Positions 28,201 through 35,026 of a DNA stretch of 64,000 bases are shown one piece after another. Location of the stretch: positions 1 through 64,000 of the forward strand of contig NZ_JANQBD010000011.1 in the NCBI RefSeq assembly GCF_024722015.1, read 5' to 3'. The DNA comes from Paenibacillus radicis (ex Xue et al. 2023) (lineage in GTDB: Bacteria; Bacillota; Bacilli; Paenibacillales; NBRC-103111). The translations under genes and the position numbers were made by a program. How positions within the stretch are numbered: the stretch's first letter is position 1; every line of letters starts with the position of its first letter. The notes below the pieces were generated by a model that made no database searches, had not been told where the DNA came from, and worked only from the letters and a program-made list of their open reading frames with translations.

Positions 28201-29509
28201 CCTGAAAACTTGAATCGCCGCCGTTCACATTCCCTGTGGCGTAGCTGTTGCTGATCTTTCCACCTTGAGAGTTGTCGTTTTTCCCAACCAAGCCACCTAC
28301 ACCATAACTTTCATTAGACCCGCTCACATTCCCTGTGGCGTGGCTGTTGCTGATCTCTCCATTGTTGTTGGAAGCAACCAAGCCTCCTGCATATGGACTT
28401 GCATAGGTAGAAGCAGGATTTTGGATTAAGCTCACATTCCCTGAAGCGTAGCTACTGCTGATTGTTCCATAATACTCATTGGCAACCAAGCCGCCCACAC
28501 TAAAACTTCCGATCACATCTCCTAGGGCGTAGCTGTCGCTGATCGCTCCGCTTATGTTCCCACCAACCAAGCCGCCTACATTTTCGCCTCCGCTCACCTT
28601 TCCCAAGGCGTGGCTACTGCTGATCGCTCCATTTTTGTTGTAACCAACCAAGCCTCCTGCATTTCTGTCTGAACTTGCAATCAAACTCACATTCCCTGTG
28701 GCGTAGCTGTTACTGATGGGTCCATCGGTATTGTAACCGACTAAGCCTCCTACACTTTTATTTCCGCTCACACTTCCTGTGGCGTGGCTGTTGCTGATGA
28801 TAGTTCCACCATAGGATTCACCAACCAAGCCTCCTACATTTTCACTTCCGTTCACATCCGCCGAAGCGTAGCTATCCTTGATTTCTCCATTGCTGCTACC
28901 AACCAAGCCGCCTGCACTATAAGCTCCACTCACGCTCCCTGAGGCGTAGCTATTCTCTATTGTTCCTCCATTGTTCGAACCAACCAAGCCACCTGCACCA
29001 TATCCTCCAATCACACTCCCAGTGGCGGAGCTATTCTCTATTTTCCCTCCATCATTCAAACCAACCAAGCTGCCTACGATATCTCCACTATGATTAGATA
29101 CATTTTCCAGCTTCACATTTGCAATTGAACTTCCATTCCCGATACTACCAAATAACCCTGTATAATCACCATTACGTATCGTTAACCCGGTTATTTTATA
29201 TCCGCTGCCATCCATATGGCCATTAAAAGAAGTATTTACATCTCCTATCGGAACCCAGCCTGCCCCAGCATAACTGCTCAAATCAATGTTACTTGTCAGC
29301 TTAAAATATAGGTTCGCAGCTAAATAACTACCCCTGACCTTATTAAGTTGATCGGCAGTTCCAATAAGATAAGGGCTGCTAGAAGAGCCGTTTCCTGAAA
29401 AATCTGCTGCAAATGCCTTGCCAATTCCGAAAATCCCTCCGGGTATAGTGCTGAACATTATCATCATCGTAAATATCACTATCATTATTTTATTACCTGA
29501 TTTGCGCAT
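19205..29509 (-). CDS. Giant SLH-anchored surface protein with GLUG and 94-residue repeats
   Basis: A secreted protein of about 3,434 residues. The start is ATG 29509 with GAGGAG eight bases upstream (an upstream TTG/ATG frame to 29554 lacks a site). A signal peptide ends near AFA-AD (about residue 37). Residues about 140-610 hold some 16 GLUG repeats (VGGLVGxNxGxIxNSYATGxV), as in adhesins. One InlB/Listeria-Bacteroides repeat follows at about 665-740 (YTFDGWNTQANGTGSSY), then one diverged and twenty close 94-residue repeats (about 832-2711), cadherin-like beta domains, a Gly6 linker and three C-terminal SLH domains (HWAEMNIHDLVQLGVINGYS, and others) that bind the cell-wall polymer. The role is probably adhesion or matrix structure. 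A histidine kinase/response regulator pair lies upstream. Confidence 0.92.
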   Translation of the reverse strand: MRKSGNKIMIVIFTMMIMFSTIPGGIFGIGKAFAADFSGNGSSSSPYLIGTADQLNKVRGSYLAANLYFKLTSNIDLSSYAGAGWVPIGDVNTSFNGHMDGSGYKITGLTIRNGDYTGLFGSIGNGSSIANVKLENVSNHSGDIVGSLVGLNDGGKIENSSATGSVIGGYGAGGLVGSNNGGTIENSYASGSVSGAYSAGGLVGSSNGEIKDSYASADVNGSENVGGLVGESYGGTIISNSHATGSVSGNKSVGGLVGYNTDGPISNSYATGNVSLIASSDRNAGGLVGYNKNGAISSSHALGKVSGGENVGGLVGGNISGAISDSYALGDVIGSFSVGGLVANEYYGTISSSYASGNVSLIQNPASTYASPYAGGLVASNNNGEISNSHATGNVSGSNESYGVGGLVGKNDNSQGGKISNSYATGNVNGGDSSFQVGGLVGDSINGNISNSYATGNVNLSEGDLSSHVGGLVGSNIFGTVSLSYATGKVGGAYGVGGLVGYNDNFDSGAVSNSYALGNVIGSADSEMVGGLVGWNRYGYVNNSYASGQVEGNAKVGGLAGQNGGGMINNSYATGRVSGSVDVGGLVGERLDSYLGGGGEAINSFYDTATTGQSVSAGGVGKSTAQMQDKSTYEADNAHIWDFSNIWAIDSIHNGGYPYLPAIQAYLDYDGNGNTSGTVPTSHSYMPGVKASIYTGTLDLIKTGYTFDGWNTQANGTGSSYNPGDSYIITSNTTLYAKWSAISTIATLTSTIGIVSTGGTRNETITNITYGITLAALKAAITPAANATFEVYDEDETTVATTLASGKKVIVTAQDGTTKVIYTVTVDASSEKELTAFSLAEQTGAATIDVTAHTVAIEVAHGTNLNSLIATFGLSVGASAKVSTVNQVSGVTANDFTTPVAYVITAADGSTQNWTVSVTVAASSEKEVTAFSMAEQTGAAMIDTTTHTVAIEVAHGTSLNGLLATFSLSAGASAKVGTVNQVSGTTANDFTNPVAYVITAADGSTQNWTVTVTVAASSAKELTTFSLAEQIRAATVDVTTHTVAIEVAHGTSLNGLVATFSLSAGASAKVGTVNQVSGATANDFTTPLAYVITAADGSTQNWTVTVTVAASSAKELTVFSFDGLQPAVVGTISGTDVALTVPYGTTVTSLVATFTSSGGSTVKVGSVAQVSGVTANDFALPVTYTVTAQNGTTKNYTVTVTVAASSDKELSAFSLAEQTGAATIDTIAHTVAIKVAHGTSLNSLVATFSLSAGASAKVGTVNQVSGATANDFTTPVGYVITAADGSMQNWTVTVTVAASSAKELTVFSFEGLQPAVVGTISGTDVALTVPYGTAVTSLVATFTSSGGSTVKVGSVAQMSGVTANDFALPVIYTVTAQNGTTKNYIVTVTVAASSDKELTAFSLAEQTGVATVDVTTHTVAIEVAQGTSLNGLVATFSLSAGASAKVGTVNQVSGATANDFTTPLAYVITAADGSTQTWTVSVIVAASSDKELSAFSLAEQTGTATIDANAHTVAIEVAHGTSLNSLVATFSLSVGASAKVGNVNQVSGTTANDFTTPVAYVITAADGSTQNWTVTVTVAASSAKELTAFSFDGLQPAVVGTISGTDVALTVPYGTPVTSLVATFMSSGGSTVKVGSVAQVSGVTANDFALPATYTVTAQNGTTKNYTVTVTVAASSDKELSAFSLAEQTGAATIDATAHTVVIEVAHSTSLNSLVATFSLSAGASAKVGAVNQVSGATANDFTALVGYVITAADGSTQTWTVTVTVAASSAKELTVFSFEGLQPAVVGTISGTDVALTVPYGTPVTSLVATFTSSGGSTLKVGSVAQVSGVTANDFALPVIYTVTAQNGTTKNYTVTVTVAASSAKELTAFSLVEQTGAATIDANVHTVAIEAAHGTSLNSLVATFSLSAGASAKVGTVNQVSGTTANDFTTSVAYVITAADGSTQTWTVTVTVAASSEKNLTAFSLAEQTGAATIDATAHTVAIEVAHGTSLNSLVATFSLSAGASAKVGIVNQVSGTTANDFTTPVGYVITAADGSTQNWTVTVTVAASSAKDLTTFSFNGLQPAVVGTINGTDVALTVPYGTAVTSLVATFMSSGGSTVKVGSVAQVSEVTANDFALPVIYTVTAQNGTTKSYTVTVAVAASSEKELSEFSLAEQTGAATIDTIAHTVAIEVAHGTSLNGLVATFGLSAGASAKVGAVNQVSGATANDFTALVGYVITAADGSAQNWTVTVTVAANSAKELTAFSFDGLQPAAVGTINGTDIALTVPYGTAVTSLVATFTSSAGSTVKVGNTAQVSGATANDFTTPVSYTVTAQNGTTKNYTVTVTVAASSEKNLTAFSLAEQTGAATIDATAHTVVIEVAHSTSLNSLVATFSLSAGASAKVGAVNQVSGATANDFMTPVAYVIKAADGSTQNWTVTVTVAASSAKDLTAFSFEGLQPAVVGTINGTDITLTVPNATTVTSLVATFTSSAGSTVKVGTIAQTSGTTANDFTTPVTYTVTAQDGTTKIYTVTVAVAASSAKELTAFSFEGLQPAVVGTINGTDITLTVPNATAVTSLVATFTSSVGSTVKVGATAQVSGMTANDFAAPVTYTVTAQNGTTKNYTVTVTVAAGSAKELTAFSFEGLQPAVVGTINGTNITLTVPNATTVTSLVATFTSSVGSTVKVRTTAQVSGTTANDFTSPVIYTVTAQDGTIASYIVVVTRAAVAGDGSNLSALTLSSGGLTLVADTVTGTTYHFNVTSQIPSISVTASVYDSNSSIVGSLYNSGNVLVWGPLNLISGKSTQPIPLDVGSNRMELVVTDHNGSSKTYLVYVNKASAAYSNAQLQSLQVSDAVFEFNRAIFDYTMSVGNSVDVLTLKAFPEEARASVKINSEIATSKEIRLNAGRNLVTIEVTAQDGTTKLTYRVTIKRAVAITAVSDTSIQVTSEPVTITAPLGITNAKIAVVPITVGSNKEAILPLIEVQVETSQGKVLVVIPEGTKVTAPAAWDGTIRLPEVQSNNSVSVSASNVSGVIEMGSSDVTLTFDKAIRLLFPKQGGKLVGYVRSGELIPITGSVSADIRTTADHEIAPGGDAKITVGEDIVVWTKHFTKYVFYSPITPTISSGRGGGGGGPVNFGTILAAYGGTLILNGAQIDVPLGAIDSDNQVNVDKIGDISILPIVASMSLVSEIYEIKKDKAGDFSKAVIITLPFDRTKIDFTKSTVSLYWLNEKEHRWIQLDDQKVDLTNGTVSGTVRHFTKFAVLELDKKEITNPPAAVADFSDTKGHWAEMNIHDLVQLGVINGYSDDTFKPDNRITRAEFVTVIVKAFHLQAQTGKAFADTEAHWARSAIETASTLGVVTGYSVSTFGPDDLITREQMAVIVIRAAQIDSTDMKISFADNAEISDWARNALTAAAAKNLINGYEDGTVKPKANTTRAEALTVILRALQLQKK
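21377..27016 (-). repeat. Twenty tandem 282-bp repeats of two types inside the giant gene
   Basis: Exactly 94 codons per unit. Type A begins KELTAFSLAEQTGAATID, type B KELTAFSFDGLQPAVVGT; both end with YTVTA/YVITA..VTVTVAASS. From the N terminus the order is A A A B A B A A B A B A A B A B A B B B (eleven A, nine B). Units are nearly identical at DNA level, with no length change, so the array must be prone to recombination. The sandwich-like unit resembles bacterial DUF5018/Ig-like extracellular repeats. Confidence 0.92.
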
Positions 29510-29649
29510 TCCGCTTTCTCCTCTCGGTCTACCCTTTGATTCCCAACAGTCCAACAGGTGAATCTATCTTGTAGACAGAATTAAAATTTTCATAATGTAA
29601 GCTTACAGCAGCCCAATAAAAGAATAATGAAAAACTCGGCCAAAAACAG

Positions 29650-29687
29650 AAAAAAACCGCGCAGCATCAAGCCTTCGCAGTTTTTTT
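29650..29687 (-). terminator. Terminator after the response regulator gene
   Basis: Minus strand AACTGCG pairs with CGCGGTT (one G-U) around a 14-base loop and is followed by a run of Us. It separates the two-component genes from the giant gene. Confidence 0.7.
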
Positions 29688-29705
29688 AAAGCGGATTAAG
29701 CTATT

Positions 29706-30854
29706 TTATTTTTTGTCGGAAAATCGCCTTAGCAGCAGGTCATATAGATGTATCAGTTCCTCAGAAGGACGGATACCAAGCTCCCGGCTGAGGAGCCGCA
29801 CATAATTGGTATACAGAGCAGTCAATCCCTTTTTGTCCCCAGTCATCTCGTGTATCGTCATAAGATGGCGTATAACCGATTCATCCAGCGGATTGCGCTC
29901 GTTCAGCTTGAGCAGCAGCTTTAATGCTATGGCCGTGTTGCGAAGTGAAATTAGCACAACAGCAAGCCGCTTTACGAACAAAGCGTACATCTCCGCGTAG
30001 CGCTCCGTTTCGTGAATAGCCCACACATACGCCTTGTCCCCAAACAAATCTCCCGTATACAACCGTTCGATTTGCAGCGCTCTCTCCACATTTCCGGCAT
30101 CAATGGATTGCAGCATCTCTGTTTGTTTTTCGAATTCCACGTAATCGATAACTGGCTCCTTTAATTCAAGTGCGTAGCCATCATTCTCCGAGCGCACAAC
30201 CTCGCGCATGCCAAGAGGCTCCAAAGACTTGCGCAATTGATAGACCGTTGTATTTAAATAGTTCTCCGCATTGGCTTTGTGCATTCCGCCGAAAATATCC
30301 GTTACAAGCCTGGAACGGGGAATTCGTTTGCCGCGGTAAAGTAGCAAATAAGCGAACAGCTCCGCGCATTTCCTCGAAATCCACTTGACACGGCCCGCTT
30401 CGTTGCTTATTGCTACATCGCCAAGCATCGTTAGGACAATCTTGCCGGAATCTGCTGATACCGGAGCCGACAACGACGGGGAATGGATAACCCTATGGTT
30501 CGCCAGCGCGCGATTTACCGCCCGCTGCAGGCGCTCCTGTGAAACGGGTTTGACCAGATAATCGATTACGGACAATTCGTAAGCTTCCAAAGCAAATTCC
30601 TTATGCGATGTGACGAAGACGACTTGCATAGGAGAATTCGAAGCTTCCAGTTTAGCGGCGAACTCTATCCCACTCTCACCTGGCATGGAGAGGTCTATGA
30701 AAGCCATTCCGATATCTGTGTTCTCCCTTAGAAAGGAGGAAGCCGACATCGTATCGCTAAAGGCACCCGCCACATGAACCCCTGGCAGTTTGAGCAACAT
30801 TTTGCTAAGAATCAAATGCATCGCCGGCTCATCGTCTATCAAAATAACTTTCAT
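29706..30854 (-). CDS. Response regulator with OmpR-type and BTAD domains
   Basis: A 382-residue regulator. The N-terminal receiver (1-120) shows ILIDDEP, the phospho-acceptor Asp in FIDLSMPG and the Lys in DYLVKPVS. A winged-helix DNA-binding part (about 150-235, GDVAISNEAGRVKWISRKCAEL) and a C-terminal bacterial transcriptional activator (BTAD, TPR-like) domain (about 240-380, ending IRPSEELIHLYDLLLRRF) follow. This architecture is a SARP-like regulator fused to a receiver. AAGGAGG lies six bases before the ATG. It overlaps the kinase gene by 26 bases, so kinase and regulator are made together. The neighbouring giant gene is a plausible target, by position only. Confidence 0.88.
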   Translation of the reverse strand: MKVILIDDEPAMHLILSKMLLKLPGVHVAGAFSDTMSASSFLRENTDIGMAFIDLSMPGESGIEFAAKLEASNSPMQVVFVTSHKEFALEAYELSVIDYLVKPVSQERLQRAVNRALANHRVIHSPSLSAPVSADSGKIVLTMLGDVAISNEAGRVKWISRKCAELFAYLLLYRGKRIPRSRLVTDIFGGMHKANAENYLNTTVYQLRKSLEPLGMREVVRSENDGYALELKEPVIDYVEFEKQTEMLQSIDAGNVERALQIERLYTGDLFGDKAYVWAIHETERYAEMYALFVKRLAVVLISLRNTAIALKLLLKLNERNPLDESVIRHLMTIHEMTGDKKGLTALYTNYVRLLSRELGIRPSEELIHLYDLLLRRFSDKK

Positions 30855-32658
30855 ACCGAGCCTCCTTCATTCCACCGTTGTCCAATTCGTCCCCTGCACC
30901 AGCCGAGCCGGGCAAGGTGAAGGAGAAGGTTGTTCCAATTCCTGGTTCACTCTCGAACCAAAGACTGCCGCCATGGATGCGAACGAATTCGCGGGTTAAC
31001 GCAAGTCCGAATCTGGTATCCCCTGAATCGTCACTGGTAACCATTACCTTTAGGAAAGGCTCCTCCCGTCGCAGCAATTCCGATGTCTGATCATCGATTC
31101 CCGCTCCGTTGTCGCGTACGGACACGACGATCATATCGCCATCCAGAACAGCCCCGACCTCAATCGCCCCGCCGATTCCAGTAAATTTGATCGCGTTGGA
31201 GAGCAAATTTCGAAGAATAAGATCCAGCATTTCTTTATCGGCACTGACCGTAAGCAGCTCGTCGATTCGATCCGTCATCTGTATTTGCTTCATGCCAGCT
31301 TTCGTGCCGGAAAGCAGCAGCGCCTGCCGGACAACCTGCTGCAAATTCCAGCTTAAGGGACGAAACACGACCTTCCCTTTCTGGCTGCGATACCAATCCA
31401 ATAAATTTTCGACGAGATGGAACGTACTTTGCACTTGTCCTTTGAGCTCCCTCACCAATTCGGCATGCTCAAAGTCCGCGGCGGTCAGTTCATCACCCAG
31501 CAGCTCGGTTAAGCTAACGAGAATTGCGATCGGATCGCGGATATCATGCGCCACAACGGTGAACAGCTTGTCCTTGAACGCGTTCAGCTCGGACAGCTGT
31601 CGGGCGTTCTCGCGCAGCCGCGCCTCGCTCTCCTTCAACTCCGTAATATCGTTGAACATCAGAATCTTACCGATCAGGATATTGCCCGAATCGTAGATTA
31701 GCGACAAACTGCAGTTGTAATGCTTATTTCGGTTAGCATGGAATTTGTGGAAAGGGAAGCGTTCGTCCCCGTCATTTGCGTGGCGAATACGCTCAAGCAG
31801 TTCCGGACTTCCCGACAAAACCTTCTCCACTTTAACAGGGTATTGTGTCGTCAAAGCGAGTTCGGGAAGCACCTCTTCAGCTGCATTGTTGTAACTAACA
31901 ATTTGGTCCTCATAATCGAGCAGGACGACCCCATCCCGAATGGTTTCGAACACTTTGGCCATCGCAAGCGGCGTTAAGCGAAGCAAATTAAACCGTAAAA
32001 TTCCCCACACATAGGCAACACCCGATAAGGCGAACCCGAACGGTGTTAAATCAACGCTAATGCTGGTCCAAAGGAAGAGATTGAAAAACATAGGCGCTAC
32101 CGCACCCAAAAGAAGGACCATGATTTGCTTGCGCACGATCGGCAAAGCCCGCCAATACATAGGGATAAACAGCAATATCCCGCACAGTAGTACGGAATAA
32201 TTATAGATGGTATGCACCTTATACCAAGGTCCCTTGAGCGTTGTGTACAAGGGAACCGAAGCTCCCTCATTCAGAATGTAGCGCTCATAGATCAGATGAT
32301 GCCAATCGTTGGTCAAATGGAGGAAAAACACTGCTGCGGGTATAACAAACAGCACTAGCGCGAGACGCTTGCGATAGCGAGATGCCGTCCCGGTAAATTG
32401 AATAACCTGAAAGAACCAGAGAGTAGTGACGAAAGGAATACCTAAATATTGAATTTGTAGCGACAGCTTCACTTCGTTCAGGTCCCGGCTCAGCACCTCA
32501 AACGCATAGCCGAGCGCATAGAAAGCCGCTGCCAGCATGATCAGAATCATCGTTTTGGCAACAGGCAGATGTCGTTTCCGGTAAGACAAGAAAGAGACAA
32601 ACACCATCAGCGCCGTTGCGAGAAAAAGCATTATAGACATCCAGTGTCTTATGTCCAC
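30829..32658 (-). CDS. Sensor histidine kinase with N-terminal 7TM and PAS domains
   Basis: A 609-residue membrane kinase. Residues 1-215 form about seven hydrophobic helices like the 7TM sensor module of histidine kinases. A PAS domain follows (FETIRDGVVLLDYEDQIVSY, about 240-350). HisKA has the phospho-acceptor His in VVAHDIRDP, and HATPase_c has the N box LRNLLSNAIKFT, DNGAGI and a FGLALTREFV lid. The start is GTG 32658 with GGGAG eight bases upstream. It is coupled to the BTAD-type regulator. The signal is unknown. Confidence 0.9.
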   Translation of the reverse strand: MDIRHWMSIMLFLATALMVFVSFLSYRKRHLPVAKTMILIMLAAAFYALGYAFEVLSRDLNEVKLSLQIQYLGIPFVTTLWFFQVIQFTGTASRYRKRLALVLFVIPAAVFFLHLTNDWHHLIYERYILNEGASVPLYTTLKGPWYKVHTIYNYSVLLCGILLFIPMYWRALPIVRKQIMVLLLGAVAPMFFNLFLWTSISVDLTPFGFALSGVAYVWGILRFNLLRLTPLAMAKVFETIRDGVVLLDYEDQIVSYNNAAEEVLPELALTTQYPVKVEKVLSGSPELLERIRHANDGDERFPFHKFHANRNKHYNCSLSLIYDSGNILIGKILMFNDITELKESEARLRENARQLSELNAFKDKLFTVVAHDIRDPIAILVSLTELLGDELTAADFEHAELVRELKGQVQSTFHLVENLLDWYRSQKGKVVFRPLSWNLQQVVRQALLLSGTKAGMKQIQMTDRIDELLTVSADKEMLDLILRNLLSNAIKFTGIGGAIEVGAVLDGDMIVVSVRDNGAGIDDQTSELLRREEPFLKVMVTSDDSGDTRFGLALTREFVRIHGGSLWFESEPGIGTTFSFTLPGSAGAGDELDNGGMKEARYESYFDRR

Positions 32659-32882
32659 GGCTTCGTCTCCCTTATATCGAATGACTGTCGGGTCGCCCGA
32701 TGGGCTATTTCGACAAATCTACCTCAAAATAGGATATCATCTTCTCAATCTTGTGTCCACGACGGCATCCCCTGCTTATTTTAATTCAAGCTCACTTTTT
32801 TGGAAATTTCAAACTATTGATTTGGAGATAGGTCACAGCTTCTCTCCGTTAGGGGTATTTCCTACCTAATTTAAACGGAGGG

Positions 32883-33047
32883 GTAAGATCCATCGGCGTC
32901 ATTGGCAACACTATTTCTATCGTTACCCAAGAAATAGGCACCATGCTGTCTTCTGCACAAATGGGAGCCATCATCACATCTTCTACACCCGCATTTATGG
33001 TAATTTTTGCTCGTCTGCTGTCAGCAGAAAATAATGTATTAGACTGA
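32883..33047 (+). pseudogene. EamA/DMT transporter, N-terminal-half fragment
   Basis: The plus strand codes for an EamA-like stretch (GVIGNTISIVTQEIGTML, GAIITSSTPAFMVIFARLL) corresponding to the third and fourth helices of a ten-helix drug/metabolite transporter. It has no start and stops abruptly at 33047. The middle and the end of such a protein appear at 36286-36420 (minus strand) and 36481-36665 (plus strand), so this is one gene broken by insertion and rearrangement. Confidence 0.7.
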
Positions 33048-33127
33048 ATGACCTTATTCCACGCGGCTTTTTGAATTCACTTACTGTTAGACTCCATAAA
33101 ATAAGTTTTAGACTGACCCTACAAATC

Positions 33128-33206
33128 GAAACAGCGACAGCCAAGGACGAGAAAATAAAGTCCTGTACTGTTCTGTCGCTGTTTCTGAACTAACGTTTTC
33201 CGTTAG
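33128..33206. other. Nested hairpins in gene-free DNA
   Basis: GAAACAGCGACAG (33128-33140) pairs perfectly with CTGTCGCTGTTTC (33173-33185) around an inner AGGAC/GTCCT stem. A second hairpin CTAACG-ttttc-CGTTAG (about 33190-33206) follows. It could be a small mobile palindrome or a noncoding RNA. The rest of 32659-33378 has nothing I recognise apart from the EamA fragment. Confidence 0.55.
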
Positions 33207-33378
33207 CGAAATACCTACATTTCCGTTTGAATAAGTGCCAATGAAAAAGAAAAAGGACGTACACAACGTTGCGGGAACTCCAGCGTTCTGACAAAGTATG
33301 CTCAATTTAATTTGAAAATTCTCTGTTCAAATAAGATTCAGATTCACTTTATTGGTTATCGCATTTCCTTGGACAGAG

Positions 33379-33984
33379 TCAATAGAGTTCAGAGTTAACT
33401 TGAGGCTTCTGTTCCTTTGCATAATTCAACCCTAAGTAATGGGCTTGGTTAAGCAGCATCTCATAATGCTTGGGATTGGAATCCAAAGTCTCGTATAATA
33501 TACTAACCTTTGAATTGGAAACACCGCAATAATCTGCAATTCCCACATTGAGCAGATGAGTAATCATTTCATCATAGTTACGCTTTTTCATCTGTTCTTT
33601 GGAAGCGCCCGCCAAACCAATCCACAAGACATGCTGATGATGTAGCTGGTTCGAACCGTATGCAAACCCATTGTTCCATACACGGTCAATATAACCTTTT
33701 AGCATGGCTGGCAAATGCCACCACCATATTGGAAAAATAAATGCTAAGGCATCATGCTCCTTCATGCGCCTTATTTCCAATTCCACCTCATGAGAAAAGG
33801 ACTGTTTCGCAGCTGACGAATCAGGTTCATCTACTCCTTTTAAAACAGGGTCAAAGCCAATCCGGTGTAAATCCAATATCTCATAGTCGTGGCCGGCCTC
33901 GGCAAGACCTTGTACGAAACGATCGGCAACCTTAAAGGTCAGAGAATCCTCTCTCGGGTGCGAAACAACGCTTAATACTCTCAT
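33379..33984 (-). CDS. Flavodoxin-fold NAD(P)H oxidoreductase (MdaB/KefF-like)
   Basis: A FMN-binding quinone reductase-like protein of about 201 residues. It begins MRVLSVVSHPREDSLTF (phosphate-binding loop), continues with IFPIWWWHLPAMLKGYIDRV, the hallmark of the NAD(P)H dehydrogenase (quinone)/modulator of drug activity B family, and ends near the flavin-binding LWIGLAGASKEQ. I chose ATG 33984 because the 46 residues before it (to 34122) are unlike the family. It is divergent from an HxlR regulator, the usual arrangement for genes induced by quinones or other electrophiles. Confidence 0.82.
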   Translation of the reverse strand: MRVLSVVSHPREDSLTFKVADRFVQGLAEAGHDYEILDLHRIGFDPVLKGVDEPDSSAAKQSFSHEVELEIRRMKEHDALAFIFPIWWWHLPAMLKGYIDRVWNNGFAYGSNQLHHQHVLWIGLAGASKEQMKKRNYDEMITHLLNVGIADYCGVSNSKVSILYETLDSNPKHYEMLLNQAHYLGLNYAKEQKPQVNSELY

Positions 33985-34113
33985 ACCTGTATCTTCCCTA
34001 CCTTTCTCAACATCCAATTTGTAGCCATTATCAATGGCTGATGCTATTATAAACAGTATAAAAATAATCCGGAAGTACGCACTTTCAAGTTCTATAGGAT
34101 GATACAGGTGCCA

Positions 34114-34195
34114 TAGGAACATAGAAGTGCCCTAGATATAGATGTCCTAGAAACTTACCTGAATAACGGATGAGTGAACGAATGTTATGTTCCTA
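34114..34195. promoter_or_regulatory. Inverted TAGGAACATA repeats between oxidoreductase and HxlR gene
   Basis: TAGGAACATA (34114-34123) and its exact complement TATGTTCCTA (34186-34195) flank a third related site (GTCCTAG near 34144). They are probable HxlR operators covering the divergent promoters. Confidence 0.5.
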
Positions 34196-34221
34196 GCAAA
34201 AACTTTAACGGAGGGTAATTG

Positions 34222-34572
34222 ATGACTGAAAAGAGGTATAAAGTTGGTGTGGAGGCGGCATTAGAAGTCATGGGAGGGAAATGGAAGCCTTTAATCATCT
34301 ATCATTTGATGACAGGACGGAAACGGACGTCTGAGCTTCGACGGTTAATGCCCGGCATTACGCAAAAAATGCTGACCACTCAACTAAGAGGCCTGGAAAA
34401 GGATGAGATTATTGCACGAAAGGTTTATAAAGAGATCCCACCTAAAGTGGAGTATGAGTTAACTTCCTACGGCTGGGGATTAAAGCCCGCGCTAGACCAT
34501 TTATGCTATTGGGGAGAGGATCACCTGGAAAAGGTCCATGGTGACAAATCTAATGTTTTAGAAGAGTTTTAA
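34222..34572 (+). CDS. HxlR-family transcriptional regulator
   Basis: A winged-helix regulator of about 116 residues. LEVMGGKWKPLIIYHLM opens the helix-turn-helix, and LRRLMPGITQKMLTTQLRGL is the recognition part; both are diagnostic of HxlR/YodB-type sensors. YodB-like members carry an N-terminal redox cysteine, but I see none at that position here; the only cysteine is near residue 96 (HLCYWGED). The start is ATG 34222 with GGAGGG six bases upstream. It likely controls the divergent oxidoreductase. Confidence 0.88.
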   Translation: MTEKRYKVGVEAALEVMGGKWKPLIIYHLMTGRKRTSELRRLMPGITQKMLTTQLRGLEKDEIIARKVYKEIPPKVEYELTSYGWGLKPALDHLCYWGEDHLEKVHGDKSNVLEEF

Positions 34573-34677
34573 GGCTGTACAAAGTAAATTTTGCACTTAA
34601 AGGAATGGGTATTGGGGATTGCCAATGGGCTAACCTAATACCCGAGCGATTGCAGGCCAATGGCAACGGCCCCAGCC

Positions 34678-34839
34678 TCATGAAACGCAGGCTAGGCTGT
34701 TTTTGCACTGCAGTTCCGCTTGATCCGATACCGTCATTTCATCTGCCACATTCGTTACCATGATGCGCTTGATCGTATCGGCATCGAAGGATTGCCCGAG
34801 AGTCCAAATCAGCTTCGACACCAGCACCTCTATCAAGAC
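34678..34839 (-). pseudogene. C-terminal fragment of an L-asparaginase-like protein
   Basis: On the minus strand the frame reads LVSKLIWTLGQSFDADTIKR then IMVTNVADEMTV and a stop. This resembles the C-terminal end of type I/II L-asparaginases (pattern KLMWLLG..DPEEVRRLM.TN.AGE). It has no start and a stop codon directly upstream, so it is a relic. Assignment is from memory of the family. Confidence 0.5.
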
Positions 34840-34866
34840 CTAAATTTATAAATTTCAGTCATAATA

Positions 34867-34908
34867 AAGGGTTCCGCATATTAGTCATGTATAATATGCG
34901 GAACCCTT
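34867..34908. terminator. Strong palindrome, likely bidirectional terminator
   Basis: Perfect 17-base arms (AAGGGTTCCGCATATTA and its complement) with an 8-base loop. A-rich sequence lies left, T-rich right. It could serve transcripts from both sides; the nearest gene on the right (35027, minus) converges on it. Confidence 0.7.
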
Positions 34909-35026
34909 ATATTAAATATCGTTACCCGTTAGCTCAAAAGGTACTCCATTCACATCTTATATCCATCTAAAAAAGATGTATTTGTTATCTTCATCTTGCT
35001 CTTTTCTGCCCAATCAGCGTCGGCGC

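Noticed and set aside
33108..33305. 65-codon minus-strand ORF in the gap after the EamA fragment
   Set aside because: It runs through two strong hairpins, lacks a ribosome binding site and looks random in composition.
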